Source: a virus. From it: a DNA stretch of 38,540 nucleotides. Positions 6,786 through 16,863 of the stretch are shown here, piece after piece (within the stretch, counting starts at the first letter, position 1; each line of letters begins with the position of its first letter). The DNA is taken from positions 1 to 38,540 of IMG/VR virus record IMGVR_UViG_3300014962_000020; one strand, 5' to 3'. A program made the translations under genes and the position numbers. The notes beneath the pieces are model-generated. The model was not told where the DNA came from. It saw only the letters and a list, made by a program, of their open reading frames with translations, and made no database searches.

Positions 6786-9700
6786 TATCCGACCACCGAA
6801 TCAAGAGCATCATTCGCCAAAAACCTCTCATACACATCAGTGAACCCTGGATACTTCTTCTTCAACGCTTTAGCCGACTTGTCGCGCAAATCCACAATGT
6901 CCTCGTTGTCTTGCGCGTTGACAGAATAGGAGAGACCGAGACTCTTGCGGCGCAGCAGTTCCCCAGCGAGAGTATTCCTGATCTGCATCCACTCTTTCGC
7001 AGCCTTCCAGATAGGATTCTTCTTACCGATATCCGACATAAACTCTTTATTGGAGATGATGTAGTTAACTGCGCGAAGATTCTTGGCAACACGTTTCGTA
7101 TCCATACTGGATTTATCGTCTGCCCAAGCCGGATATTTAGCTGACAACGCTGTTTCCATCTGCTGGAGAATCGGAGTCACCTGCTCTTTCCAGCTCTTGC
7201 TATTCGGTCTTAAGCCTGCGCTTTCTGCTTGCAACAGCAGATTCTCTTTCCAAGGGATCCAGACAGCCCATCCGATAGAAGCCTCACGCCTGCGTTGGGC
7301 TACAGCCAGTTTTTCATTCTTGTCTTTGAGTTTCTGGCCGTTGATATCCATATCGTAATAATGGGAGTTGGTGACAGGAGAATAATCTGTGGCGATATTG
7401 CCCTCATTGAACATCGCGCCTAGAAGGGCGATAGCGTTCTCGTTCTTGTTTGTCAGTTCTTTCGCAAGACCCATGTATTTGCGAAGATTGTATTCCGTCT
7501 GCGGAGTGGCGATAAGCCCACCAGGATTCTCCGACAGGGACGAGCGGGCATACACCGATGTGACGACACCCATTTCCTGTGCTGCTTTAATCGGCCCGTC
7601 GATAGGGCCGTATGCGTGAACATAGCGATTGTATTCTTTACGAATCAAATCCATATGGTTCGTCAACTTGGTGGAGAACGGGGAACCCACAGCGAACAAA
7701 GCCTCTAGCAGATAGGATTTCTTTGCTTCCGCAAGTGAATCCTCCAAAGATTTCTGCAATTCCTTCTCGTTCAGAACCCTGTTTTCCAAATCGGCTTTAC
7801 GATTTTTCTGCTCGAAAATCAGGTTCACCCTGGAGGCCGACTGCGGTGTTCCGGCAAAAGCATTGACCAAAGCGTTTGCCCAAGCAGGGCGCGGAACATT
7901 CGAACTTATGCCGCCATAAGTGTCCATATAGGGCAACATCTTTGTTTCGATGAAATCCGCCTCAAAGCCCATATCCATCATCCATTTCTGGACATTGGTT
8001 CCAGACATCAAAGCGCCCACACCCATAGACACAAGTCCACCAGAAAGACTTGGAACCATCGGAATGTTGCCATTGGTGATCAGATCCATAGAGGACTTGC
8101 TGACAGTCACATATTCGTTCCCTGTCAGCTTGTACATCCAGTCGGCAAAAATCGTTCCAGGAGCGGTAATGTAGATTTGCTCGTTTGAGTAGAATGGAAG
8201 ACTGGACTCGACACTATTGCCTTCCGCATCCATCACATCGAAAACCCGATTCGGAGTGTTCCACGCCAGCAGATACAGGTCGGCTAGATATGGATTCTTG
8301 AAAGCCTGTCCAAGCCAGTAGCGGGACGAGTTCTGCTGTGCCATATAGAACGGGGATGCGAAACGAATCAAACCGGCCACATCGGTTTTACGCTCAATCG
8401 TGTAAAGCGTCTCGTTCAAAGTTTTCATAGCCTGCTTGTGGGACAAGCGGCGAATCCTGTCGATAGTCTCAGGATTCAACAGGTCGGCTCCCTGCTGCCG
8501 GAAAACTCTAGCCAGCCTTGTGGCTTCAGACCGATAGGTGGTACGGTAGAATGGATGCCTGGCCAAAACTGTTTCGGGAACAGTACCGATCCATTTGAAA
8601 ATATTTCCAACAGCTCTCCTGTAGGCTGAAACCAACAGGTCGCCAGGACTCATTTGTCCTATCTGGTCACCGATTACCGACGAGCGGTATTTCACCGGTA
8701 TGTTCGCTGCGATTTCTGGAGTCAACGCTCCTTCTGCTGCCAAGGTTTTCAAATAGGCCGGAGGCATATCTGGAATCTCTGGAAGATACTGATCTACAAT
8801 CTCGGAGACGGTTTGAACCCTGCTACGCAATTCTGAACGGTTCAATCTCGGACGGTCGATACCAAAGTTGATACGGTAACTCTTGCCATCGACAGATGCG
8901 AGCCAGTCGATCATCTCTTTTTCGCTTGAACCGCGCATAGCCATTTGTGCCAGTTGATCTGAGAAAAGATCTGTGTTGGCAAAATGAGAATACGCGTTAA
9001 CCCAATCCTTGTCGGTGGGCACAATATCGACATTCCGATACTTTTTGCCGAAAGCGTTTTCCAATGTGCTGCGATTGCTAGACAAGACGGTTTGCAAATA
9101 TGTGTTGTCTGCCGATGATTCTCCGCGGGCGAACTTACCGATCTGATCTGCCGCCCAGTCTGGGATGGTCGCGCCTTCACGCACGATGAAACCCTCACCG
9201 GAGCGAACTAGAATAGGATTAGCGCCAGCGGCAAGAGCGGCATAGTCTCCCCAGGCTGCTGCCTGCGTAGCCCGAGTAGCGGACACGGTATCTAGCGATG
9301 AAGACAAGGCCACTAGGTCTTGCTGGTATTCGGCAATCAGGGCAACCTGGTTCTTGGGCAGCCATGCCGCATATGTGCCGTCAGCCAGACCTGCCGTATA
9401 GGTATCCGCATTGGCAATCAAATGGTCTTGGAAAGACTTGATCTCCGCATTGAAACTCGACACATCTTTAAGTTCGGCAAGAAGTTTGGACGCATCGTCC
9501 AGCTTTCCCTCAAACATCAAAGTGAGATATCGGCGCACTTCACCATTCTTGAAAGTGAAAATAGGCCGTCGCGTGTAGACGGTCTCCACTCCTCCGCGAA
9601 CAGTAACCAGCGATTCGCCAGTAGTCAGAATATCTAGAATTCCGGAAGCTTCAAGGCTTTTAGTCTTGTCCTTATATGAAAACAGCCGCTTTGCCATATA

Positions 9701-12136
9701 AGACACTTTGTCGGCCTGCTTGGATGCTACTTTGAGAGACTGCTCGACTAAAACATCTTGTGCTTCTGCGGCAGCGCGGAAAGCGGTATCGTAGGTCTCA
9801 AGTTCTTTAGCGGCCGCCCTAGCTGATTTCTTTGATTCCAAATTCTGGGAGATCATCTTGACACGAGCAGCGACACCTTCGCCCTCGTTCAAGCCAATCC
9901 AATCCTCTAGGATCTGACCACGGCTAACACCCGTAGTGCTGTGCAGTTCCTCAAAATATGCAAGCGACCGGATATGCGCTTCAAGCACATTTCGAATAGC
10001 GTACTTTCCTGAAATAAGAGTGATAGGCTTCCAGATGGTGCTTTGAAAAGAATCATACAAGCTGATTCCGCCATCCCAGATGGCTTTAGTGCCATACATG
10101 ATGCTATCGCCAGGAGCCGCTGTTAAAGCAGTTTTAGCCCTAGGGCCGAGCGCATCGGTGACAGATTGAGAAAGTTCTTTCTCAAGTTCTTTAGCCGACA
10201 TGCTCAAGCCGTGTTGGGCTAGTCCTTCTTCGATATTCGACAGTTTGGTGGCAAGATGGTTGAGTAGCGATGTTACTTTTCCACGGTTCTCAAGTAGAAC
10301 ATCTGAGAAGGCTTTAGTGTCGATGAACGAGAAAATGTTTGCCATCTGGGATGACAACTGCGGGTTGTCTTCAATCTGCTTTGCTAACGCGTCATGGGAA
10401 ATGCCGCGCATAGCCGCTTCCTCGTTCATCCACGCTTCAAACTGCGGGTAGTGGAAAGTGTCCCTAGTGACTTTATCCACAGTGAAATACTTGTTGCGTA
10501 CCAGATCCGCTAAAGCTTGTGCGCGGTGCAGATTGTCACTTTTCGCCACAGACTCAGCAAAAATCTTTGCCGCAGAAATCTGGGATTTAGTCGGAGCCTC
10601 AAATCCGATGCGCTTCAAATGGGATTCTACCATCGCATAGATGGCATCGTTCTGAAGTTGCAGTAGAAACTCGTGTTTCGACTCGTCCGGGATACGCACA
10701 TATTCGCTAGTGATATCCTCAAAAGTCCTCGTCTTTCCGCGAAAGACCATTGAGTCGGCACGCTTGCCGAGTTTTCTTTCCGCAAGCGGAGTAAGGTCTT
10801 TACCCAGCTGCCTCAAAACCGCCTGCATCTCCCTATAGGAAGTCCCAGTACTGGCACCGGCTAGACGGAAAACACCTGAAGGCAGATCGGCTATAGAACC
10901 AGACGGATTCAACCAGGTTATGGTTCTAACTGGAATACCACCGATATTCCTCAGTTTGCTGCTGTACACGGTTTTTCCACGAGCGTCTGCTACCTTTGCC
11001 CGTAGAGTCTCAACTGATTCAAAACTTGAAACTGTCCGTCGCATAGATCCACCGGCAGAGCCGACAGCCCTGCCCTCAGTTCCGATGGAGGTCTCTATAA
11101 TCGCATTTTCTTTATAGAGTTTCTCAAGCGAATTGGTTATATTCCCAATCTGAGTATCCGACAGTTCAAGAAGTTGATCGTCAAAACGGTCAAGCACATG
11201 CTGTCTAGCCTGCACTAGACCGGAAATCTTGTCTCTACGGGCAATCAATCTGTCTATAGCTGGCTTGTTTGAAATACTCGCTTTCAACAAGTCTCCAAAT
11301 AAACCTGCATCACCAGACTCTAGAGCCATAGATATGCCTTTGGCTAGAGACTGCGGATCAGATGACTCGAAAACAAAAGTATTCTGAAGAATATCGAATT
11401 CGCTAGGCTTCTCCTGCATCCTTCTGATGAGCGGCCCCCAAGAGGACTTCTTGCCAGCGAGGGCCTGGTCAATCTCAAACGCATGCATTGCCGCATCTTG
11501 ACCTGTGATAACAGGACGCTGCATGTATTTGATTCTGAACTTGGATGCCCCGATACCTGCCCAAAGGGTAGGGTCTAGGAAAACGTTTCCGACAAGATCG
11601 AAATATCCAGACACATACTGTTGCGGCCCGCTAGAGAAATATTTCTGCACTTCGTCTTTGTTAGTCCAGTTAATGCCATCTGTTCCCTGTTTGCCGGGAA
11701 GGATAGCTGAACCAAAACCGTATGCGGCTTGGCCCATGCTGATGCCGCCCTCGCCGGACTGCCACCATTCCTTGCCTGTACGGTCTCCCTGGACAAGATT
11801 ACGGGCTTCCTGAAAACTCAATCCGTCTTGTTTGCCGCCAAGGTTTGTGGTGGCCCACAAAGCTCCAGCGCCATACTGTTCCATCGTCCATCGCGCTGGA
11901 GTGGCTAGAGGCTCCATTACGGCAGAGGAGACAGCCTGTTTCGTTCCACGAAAAGCCTCACCATAGCCGAGAGTGTCGGCAGCCTTCTCGGCAGCATAAA
12001 AAGAGGGTAATCCGGTTTGCGACGCTTTTGTGATTTCCGAGGAAATCTGCGGCATAACCTTTTTAATCTGGGCAGACTGCTCGGGGGTAAAAGCTGGAGT
12101 GTTCCAAGCCTTTACAAGATCATCCCACCAACTCAT
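6785..12136 (-). CDS. Giant putative internal virion / ejection protein (1783 aa)
   Basis: This one gene takes up about 14% of the genome. The N-terminus MSWWDDLVKAWNTPAFTPEQ is followed by Gly/Ala-rich segments. The protein then alternates long helical stretches (about 600-700 with SMSAKELEKELSQSVTDAL, about 780-850 with KKSARAAAKELETYDTAF) with globular parts. I see no polymerase, protease or lysozyme signature that I would defend. Podoviruses deliver very large proteins with the DNA (T7 gp16, N4 virion RNA polymerase), and the place of this gene, after the portal-associated genes and before two other helical proteins, fits that role. A tail tape measure is unlikely because no tube or sheath genes exist. 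Its start overlaps the 51-aa gene by ATGA. Confidence 0.7.
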   Translation of the reverse strand: MSWWDDLVKAWNTPAFTPEQSAQIKKVMPQISSEITKASQTGLPSFYAAEKAADTLGYGEAFRGTKQAVSSAVMEPLATPARWTMEQYGAGALWATTNLGGKQDGLSFQEARNLVQGDRTGKEWWQSGEGGISMGQAAYGFGSAILPGKQGTDGINWTNKDEVQKYFSSGPQQYVSGYFDLVGNVFLDPTLWAGIGASKFRIKYMQRPVITGQDAAMHAFEIDQALAGKKSSWGPLIRRMQEKPSEFDILQNTFVFESSDPQSLAKGISMALESGDAGLFGDLLKASISNKPAIDRLIARRDKISGLVQARQHVLDRFDDQLLELSDTQIGNITNSLEKLYKENAIIETSIGTEGRAVGSAGGSMRRTVSSFESVETLRAKVADARGKTVYSSKLRNIGGIPVRTITWLNPSGSIADLPSGVFRLAGASTGTSYREMQAVLRQLGKDLTPLAERKLGKRADSMVFRGKTRTFEDITSEYVRIPDESKHEFLLQLQNDAIYAMVESHLKRIGFEAPTKSQISAAKIFAESVAKSDNLHRAQALADLVRNKYFTVDKVTRDTFHYPQFEAWMNEEAAMRGISHDALAKQIEDNPQLSSQMANIFSFIDTKAFSDVLLENRGKVTSLLNHLATKLSNIEEGLAQHGLSMSAKELEKELSQSVTDALGPRAKTALTAAPGDSIMYGTKAIWDGGISLYDSFQSTIWKPITLISGKYAIRNVLEAHIRSLAYFEELHSTTGVSRGQILEDWIGLNEGEGVAARVKMISQNLESKKSARAAAKELETYDTAFRAAAEAQDVLVEQSLKVASKQADKVSYMAKRLFSYKDKTKSLEASGILDILTTGESLVTVRGGVETVYTRRPIFTFKNGEVRRYLTLMFEGKLDDASKLLAELKDVSSFNAEIKSFQDHLIANADTYTAGLADGTYAAWLPKNQVALIAEYQQDLVALSSSLDTVSATRATQAAAWGDYAALAAGANPILVRSGEGFIVREGATIPDWAADQIGKFARGESSADNTYLQTVLSSNRSTLENAFGKKYRNVDIVPTDKDWVNAYSHFANTDLFSDQLAQMAMRGSSEKEMIDWLASVDGKSYRINFGIDRPRLNRSELRSRVQTVSEIVDQYLPEIPDMPPAYLKTLAAEGALTPEIAANIPVKYRSSVIGDQIGQMSPGDLLVSAYRRAVGNIFKWIGTVPETVLARHPFYRTTYRSEATRLARVFRQQGADLLNPETIDRIRRLSHKQAMKTLNETLYTIERKTDVAGLIRFASPFYMAQQNSSRYWLGQAFKNPYLADLYLLAWNTPNRVFDVMDAEGNSVESSLPFYSNEQIYITAPGTIFADWMYKLTGNEYVTVSKSSMDLITNGNIPMVPSLSGGLVSMGVGALMSGTNVQKWMMDMGFEADFIETKMLPYMDTYGGISSNVPRPAWANALVNAFAGTPQSASRVNLIFEQKNRKADLENRVLNEKELQKSLEDSLAEAKKSYLLEALFAVGSPFSTKLTNHMDLIRKEYNRYVHAYGPIDGPIKAAQEMGVVTSVYARSSLSENPGGLIATPQTEYNLRKYMGLAKELTNKNENAIALLGAMFNEGNIATDYSPVTNSHYYDMDINGQKLKDKNEKLAVAQRRREASIGWAVWIPWKENLLLQAESAGLRPNSKSWKEQVTPILQQMETALSAKYPAWADDKSSMDTKRVAKNLRAVNYIISNKEFMSDIGKKNPIWKAAKEWMQIRNTLAGELLRRKSLGLSYSVNAQDNEDIVDLRDKSAKALKKKYPGFTDVYERFLANDALDSVVG

Positions 12137-12288
12137 GCGCCCACCGATCCAGACATGTTTCCGATTTCGGCTATAAACGCATTTCTATCGTCCTGCGACT
12201 CCCACGGAATAGTGGCAAAAGTCCAAACCACATCAGGATTAGACAATCCCAAAACCGCCACAAAAGCAGAAATGTCGTCCATAAGCAT
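12133..12288 (-). CDS. 51-aa late protein
   Basis: A small open frame fills the gap between the stop of the 149-aa gene (3 bases upstream) and the giant gene, which it overlaps by ATGA. The product starts MLMDDISAFVAVLGLSNPDV and continues with VWTFATIPWESQDDRNAFIAE, a well-formed small acidic protein; an ATG at 12282 would shorten it by two residues. Perfect tiling of the operon and sensible composition argue that it is real. Function is unknown. Confidence 0.65.
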   Translation of the reverse strand: MLMDDISAFVAVLGLSNPDVVWTFATIPWESQDDRNAFIAEIGNMSGSVGA

Positions 12289-12290
12289 TT

Positions 12291-12740
12291 TCACTGCACA
12301 GACCCCAAGTCGACATTCGCCTTAACTGCTTGCACAAACCTGCGGAAAGGCTCAGGAGCATCATCCTGTGCGGCCAAAGACTCCAACGTCGGAAGATACT
12401 TTCCGACAATCGAAGTGGTATTGCCAGAAGGACGAGTCGGTGCAGACATGTTACCGGCACCGAAAGGCAAACCAGAAGTCACAGGTTCCGTAGGACGCTC
12501 ACTAGCAGCGAAAAGCGGAGTCGCCTTCAAAGCAGGCATAGTCGGATTGGGCATAGCCCCACCCGCCAGCGGGGCACCAGCTTGTGCTTCCGCAATCGCC
12601 TTCGACTCTCCATATTTGCCTGTGCGAATCTCCTGCTGCGCCTGCTTCGAACCAGCACCACCATCAGTCCTGCGGGACATAGCGCCAGGGCCAGAGACAG
12701 CAGCAGGATTAGACGGCTTACGGTAACCTCCACGAGCCAT
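12291..12740 (-). CDS. Disordered portal-associated protein, MARGGY type
   Basis: 149 aa, low complexity. The N-terminus is MARGGYRKPSNPAAVSGPGA followed by MSRRTDGG; the centre is Ala/Pro/Gly-rich (AGAPLAGGAMPNPTMP), and a helical C-terminus follows (VGKYLPTLESLAAQDDAPEP, FRRFVQAVKANV). I recall proteins with the same opening next to portals in other actinobacterial podoviruses, which supports a conserved structural or assembly role. It shares base 12740 with the preceding gene. The disorder suggests a packaged or assembly-accessory protein rather than an enzyme. Confidence 0.7.
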   Translation of the reverse strand: MARGGYRKPSNPAAVSGPGAMSRRTDGGAGSKQAQQEIRTGKYGESKAIAEAQAGAPLAGGAMPNPTMPALKATPLFAASERPTEPVTSGLPFGAGNMSAPTRPSGNTTSIVGKYLPTLESLAAQDDAPEPFRRFVQAVKANVDLGSVQ

Positions 12741-13006
12741 CAGAAATCATCCTCACCATCATCGAAAGCCGAAACTTCGACAACATCCTCTTGCATCACA
12801 TAATCGACTAGACCGCGAATCTGCCACGGGGGCGAGTTCGGGTCGCTAATCGACACGGTATACCATTGGCCTTCGGAATCGACCAGTTCGGCAATCACAA
12901 TATAGTTGTTGCACAAAGCGTTAGTGCCACCGCAAAAGTCGGCGGAGTTCTTGTTCAACCAGCCTTGAATCTGGTCTCCGTGGGAAAGATCCTCGTTGAA
13001 ACTCAC
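12740..13006 (-). CDS. Small late protein downstream of portal
   Basis: 88 aa, acidic, ending EVSAFDDGEDDF. It contains two cysteines in DFCGGTNALCNN, then a beta-type segment (NYIVIAELVDSEGQWYTVS) and ISDPNSPPWQIRGLVDYVMQ. It overlaps the portal gene by 4 bases and the 149-aa gene by one, so it belongs to the head operon. No family is recognised with certainty. Confidence 0.7.
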   Translation of the reverse strand: MSFNEDLSHGDQIQGWLNKNSADFCGGTNALCNNYIVIAELVDSEGQWYTVSISDPNSPPWQIRGLVDYVMQEDVVEVSAFDDGEDDF

Positions 13007-14787
13007 TGTCCGCCACCACCCATCATCGCAAGGATTTGAGCCATATCAGGTGCAGCCTGCTGTGGCTGGCCTGCGGCCTCAGGGGCAGGAGAAGTAGGCT
13101 CCCCCGCAGGGGCCGCGCCCGGAGCGGCAGTCTGCGCCATCTGCTCAACGGGGGCCATCTGACTTACTGCGGGGGAGACATTCGGAGTGGGAGGCGGTTC
13201 AGGCATAAACACCTTTTGCACCGCATCCTCAATATTCGTGCCAGACTTTCGCATAGCGATCACATCAGCGATCTGCTTCACAATCTTCGAAGGATCCTGA
13301 CCCTGTGCGGCCATCTGGGGGATAGCCTGCGACATGGCTGCGAACGAGCCGGCCAACTGGTCTCGCATCCGCTCCACCTCGATAGCCTTCTGGACTTCGG
13401 AAACGTTCATCGACCACGGAAGTTCGTGCATCACAAACTCGCGGGAAATCAGATTCGCCTGCAACGCCTGTAGCGAGAAGATCAAAGCCCGCGACGGATC
13501 CAAACCGGACATAAGCCCGTAACGCACCTGAACCGTGTAGTCGCCTGCGATATCCTTCGACGGACGGTACGACAACTTGTAAGGTGCCCCATTGTAGAGG
13601 GACGATACTTCCTTCTCGTTGTCGAACAGCTTCTCGTCCATCTCGAAACAGAGGGCGACAGCCTTCTCCAAAGCGCGAGCGAACACTTGCTGGCCTGTTT
13701 TCACCTGGGTGTCGAAACCACCTAGGAGGGCCTGCACTCCTTGACCGGTGATGACAGAAGCGTCGATCTGGCCTGAACGGCCTTGCGGATAGCGGGCACC
13801 GAGCCGTAGCTCCTGCTCCAACACCTGTGTCTCGGTGAACGCGCCCGAAGGGAGTTCCAAGCCGACTCGGCGGATAGCGCCTGGATTCTGGGTGCGAATG
13901 ATCGCATCAGCACCCAAAGAGAAATCCTGCACGTCGGAAGGCACAGCAATGGGAGCCTGAACCGACTTTTCGACTGCCTCCATGTGCAGGAAACCGAAAC
14001 GGGCGCGAGCAAGCTGCACCCAGATCACATCGTCATACTGGCCGCGAGGATCGGAAGGGTCGATATCGGGTCGCCAAGCGACCGAAACGCAAACCTTCCC
14101 CATCGGGTTCGGGGCGGACGACAAAACCAGATTATCCCGATCTGGCAGATAAAGCAGAACTTGGTCTTTATCCTCGTAGCGGATCAACTCTAGACGAGTG
14201 TTCCAATCGACCGTCTCAAACGAATGGTATTGGCCGATGATCTTCGACTCGTATTCGGGAAAATCGGCACACAACTCGGCTACCGTCTTCTGATAGCGGT
14301 TAGCCATATAGATCGGACGGTTGAAACGGTCACGTTCGATATAGCAGCCGATCGGATTCACATAGGTGATCCGAGGCATACCAGCCTCATAGTCCGGTTC
14401 CACCTTGATCGGCTGGAAACCATACGACAAATACCAGTCGGCACCCGTGTACTGCTGGGATTCCACATCAGAGTGCTGCACATAGTGATTCGCAATCTGG
14501 GTGCGAATATCCGCCTTCCGCTTCTCCCGTTCGGAAGTCGTGTTAGCGGGAGCCTGACAGGAGATCGTCGGCAGAGGTGCCAGAACCTCGGAAGTGTCCT
14601 TAGCGGACACGTCGATCAAGTTGGCGACCATAGCATGGTCGAAACCCTCAGGGAACAAGTCGCTACCGATAGCGGACAGATCGCCCCGACGGACAGCATA
14701 CACATCGCCCATACGCGCATCGCGGGCAGCATAACGGGTTTTCAAAGACAAAACCCGCTTGTCCACCTGTTCGATAGAAAGAGCCAT
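13003..14787 (-). CDS. Portal protein
   Basis: 594 aa, forming the dodecameric ring at the packaging vertex. It begins with a helical domain (residues 1-90), a wing/stem region with ITYVNPIGCYIERDRFNRPI and YMANRYQKTVAELCADFPEY around 140-180, and a helical stem with VTGQGVQALLGGFDTQVKTG near 370. The C-terminus is a flexible Pro/Ala/Gln tail ending MMGGGGQ. Length and position, seven bases after the terminase stop, agree with a podovirus portal. The call rests on context and overall pattern, since portals lack short diagnostic motifs. Confidence 0.85.
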   Translation of the reverse strand: MALSIEQVDKRVLSLKTRYAARDARMGDVYAVRRGDLSAIGSDLFPEGFDHAMVANLIDVSAKDTSEVLAPLPTISCQAPANTTSEREKRKADIRTQIANHYVQHSDVESQQYTGADWYLSYGFQPIKVEPDYEAGMPRITYVNPIGCYIERDRFNRPIYMANRYQKTVAELCADFPEYESKIIGQYHSFETVDWNTRLELIRYEDKDQVLLYLPDRDNLVLSSAPNPMGKVCVSVAWRPDIDPSDPRGQYDDVIWVQLARARFGFLHMEAVEKSVQAPIAVPSDVQDFSLGADAIIRTQNPGAIRRVGLELPSGAFTETQVLEQELRLGARYPQGRSGQIDASVITGQGVQALLGGFDTQVKTGQQVFARALEKAVALCFEMDEKLFDNEKEVSSLYNGAPYKLSYRPSKDIAGDYTVQVRYGLMSGLDPSRALIFSLQALQANLISREFVMHELPWSMNVSEVQKAIEVERMRDQLAGSFAAMSQAIPQMAAQGQDPSKIVKQIADVIAMRKSGTNIEDAVQKVFMPEPPPTPNVSPAVSQMAPVEQMAQTAAPGAAPAGEPTSPAPEAAGQPQQAAPDMAQILAMMGGGGQ

Positions 14788-14794
14788 AACCGTC

Positions 14795-16666
14795 CTACTG
14801 GTAGATACCGTACTGTTCCATGAAAATCTCGTCCAAATTCACAACCTGCCGATTCGCGTCAGCCCGGCGCGAAGTCCAACGGGATCCCGCATGGAAAGTC
14901 TTCACCTGATTCGCCAGAATCAGCTCTCTAGCGCGAATCTCGCAAAACCAGAGAGCCATCACCAAGTCGGTCGGGCCTTTAGTGTCCGCCTTCCAAGTGA
15001 TCAACTGGTTGATCAAAGCCTTCAAATGCTCGTTGCCCAAATGGTCGGGCAAAGATAAAAGATTATCCCCCTGATGTTTCCCGTCCCGCAACGTCCCAAA
15101 CAGACTGGACATGGCTGCCACACCGAACGCGGTATCCCACTTGTTCTTACCTGTGAAATGCTGGCGCAAAGCAACACCCCTGGATGCGAGCCACTGGTTC
15201 AGCTCGGTATCCAAAGCATATGCTTTCTGGTGGGCGTTGATCTCGATCCGCAACTCCATCGGACGATAGCGGTCAACCCAGTCTTCCATCAAAGCACGGA
15301 TCTTCTGGGGAGTCGGATCCGACATGTTGTAGGCATCCAACACCAGACGCTCACCAGTGTTCCGCTCGACCGCGTACATGACGGCAGCAGTCTTCCCGGT
15401 CATAGCCGGATCCAAACCCATCAAAGTGACCCATTGGCCGCCTTTAGGGTGGCCTGCCGTACCGTGGTTGATCGGCCCTGGTTTACGCATCCTGTTCACA
15501 GACGAGTGGACACAAGCAGGCGGGAACACCGCGTCCTCTTCCACATCCTGCTGCTGGTAGACCAACGCCCAAGTGGAGGCTGAAACCTCTGAACGGCGGG
15601 AGAACAAAGCCGGGCCATCCCATTTAGGGTATTCGCCGTTCTCGTCCGGTTCGTCATCGGAACCGTCCCAAGGCCGATCCGATTTAGGCCACAAAGTCAC
15701 CCAATCCTCAGGATCGTCAGCGAACTCCAACACGGCAGGCATCGACAGCTGGGTGAACGGAGACCTGCCGCCAGACCAGTTGTCAGGCTCCATCAAAGCC
15801 TTGTACAAATCCATAGAGGCGACACGGGTACCGGCGATCACCAGCACCCCAGTCTTGCCTAGACGGGTCACAACCATCTTCTGCAGCCAATCCAGCTGCT
15901 TCTCCCACTCGTGGGCGTTCGACGTGCCCACAATATCGTCCAAGATGATCAAATCGAGGCGGGCACCGTAAATCTGCTGGCCGACACCCAAAGCTTGGAC
16001 AGTCGGATCCTTCTCACCTGAAGTGCGTTGCAGGTAAATCTGGTCTTGCGTCCACTGGTCGGAAGTAGCCTTCCAGCCTTCAGGAGGCCCGTAGGCTTGC
16101 TGCATCCGAAGCCAAGGTTCCTCAGTCAAACGCTGTTTGATCGAGTAAAGGAACTCTTTAGCCCTTTTCTGCGTTTGGGAGATGACCGCCACCCGGACGT
16201 TCGGATCCATACAAATCCTGTACACAGGATAGCCGACTGTCAACACAGTCGATTTCGCATGCTCGGGCGGGACGGTCACCAGGAGCCGTTTCGGGTTCGC
16301 CACCTGATAGGTCATAGAGTCATGGAGGAAAGAAGGCTCCCGGCCTTCCAACACATCCACCCACGTCTGATGGTGGGGGAACACGCGGCTGTTCAAAAAC
16401 TCTTTCGAGAAGGTAGCGTAGTCGATCTTGTGGCGATCCAACCCGATCAGGGATTCCAGCTCGGCAGCCCCCTGGCGGCCAGCCTCCTCCACTTGGGCGG
16501 CGAACACAGGATCCCTCAGCCAAACCTTCTGGGTCGCCTCGTTGCGGCCCACAGCCCCCATAGCGGAACGGATATCGACCCCGGTGCGGAGAAGATGCAA
16601 AACCTTCTCTTTATCCTCACGCATGGCTTTAACCTTGTGGTGTTCCACACCACCTCTAGCAGCCAT
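14795..16666 (-). CDS. terL: Terminase large subunit
   Basis: 623 aa motor that packages DNA into the procapsid. The ATPase domain has a variant Walker A, VPPEHAKST (132-140), and Walker B LIILDD (239-244), followed by a coupling motif with VIAGTR at about 276-281. The nuclease domain has an RNase H-like first acidic strand, LMGLDPAMTG (D419), a second acidic strand LRIEIN (E475), and a C-terminal DLVMAL (D567). All are in the expected order. The N-terminal 70 residues (LLRTGVDIRSAMGAVGRNEA) read like a helix-turn-helix, perhaps replacing a separate small terminase subunit, which I did not find. It is the first gene of the late operon, with TTTGGAG upstream of the ATG. Confidence 0.95.
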   Translation of the reverse strand: MAARGGVEHHKVKAMREDKEKVLHLLRTGVDIRSAMGAVGRNEATQKVWLRDPVFAAQVEEAGRQGAAELESLIGLDRHKIDYATFSKEFLNSRVFPHHQTWVDVLEGREPSFLHDSMTYQVANPKRLLVTVPPEHAKSTVLTVGYPVYRICMDPNVRVAVISQTQKRAKEFLYSIKQRLTEEPWLRMQQAYGPPEGWKATSDQWTQDQIYLQRTSGEKDPTVQALGVGQQIYGARLDLIILDDIVGTSNAHEWEKQLDWLQKMVVTRLGKTGVLVIAGTRVASMDLYKALMEPDNWSGGRSPFTQLSMPAVLEFADDPEDWVTLWPKSDRPWDGSDDEPDENGEYPKWDGPALFSRRSEVSASTWALVYQQQDVEEDAVFPPACVHSSVNRMRKPGPINHGTAGHPKGGQWVTLMGLDPAMTGKTAAVMYAVERNTGERLVLDAYNMSDPTPQKIRALMEDWVDRYRPMELRIEINAHQKAYALDTELNQWLASRGVALRQHFTGKNKWDTAFGVAAMSSLFGTLRDGKHQGDNLLSLPDHLGNEHLKALINQLITWKADTKGPTDLVMALWFCEIRARELILANQVKTFHAGSRWTSRRADANRQVVNLDEIFMEQYGIYQ

Positions 16667-16796
16667 AACGCTCCAAACAAAAACCTATAAACAGACGAAA
16701 TAAAACTCTTTAAAACCACGAGGCGAAAAGCCGAGTGCCGGATATATATAATTACAATAATAGATATTCTAAAAACAATTATATATATTCATATAA

Positions 16797-16817
16797 GCAG
16801 CCGCCGCAAGCGGCTGC
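16797..16817. repeat. Hairpin A of a related pair
   Basis: Perfect 8-bp inverted repeat GCAGCCGC / GCGGCTGC with a 5-base loop CGCAA, set in extremely AT-rich DNA. Preceded by ATTCATATA, as is hairpin B. It has no T-run on either side, so it is not a typical intrinsic terminator. Confidence 0.8.
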
Positions 16818-16841
16818 AATATACAACTACTATTCATATAC

Positions 16842-16863
16842 GCGGCAGCCGCAAAGCTGCCGC
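16842..16863. repeat. Hairpin B of a related pair
   Basis: Perfect 8-bp inverted repeat GCGGCAGC / GCTGCCGC with a loop CGCAAA, 25 bases after hairpin A and with the same ATTCATATA upstream. The loop and composition match hairpin A, but the stem order is rearranged, suggesting two copies of one functional element. Confidence 0.8.
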
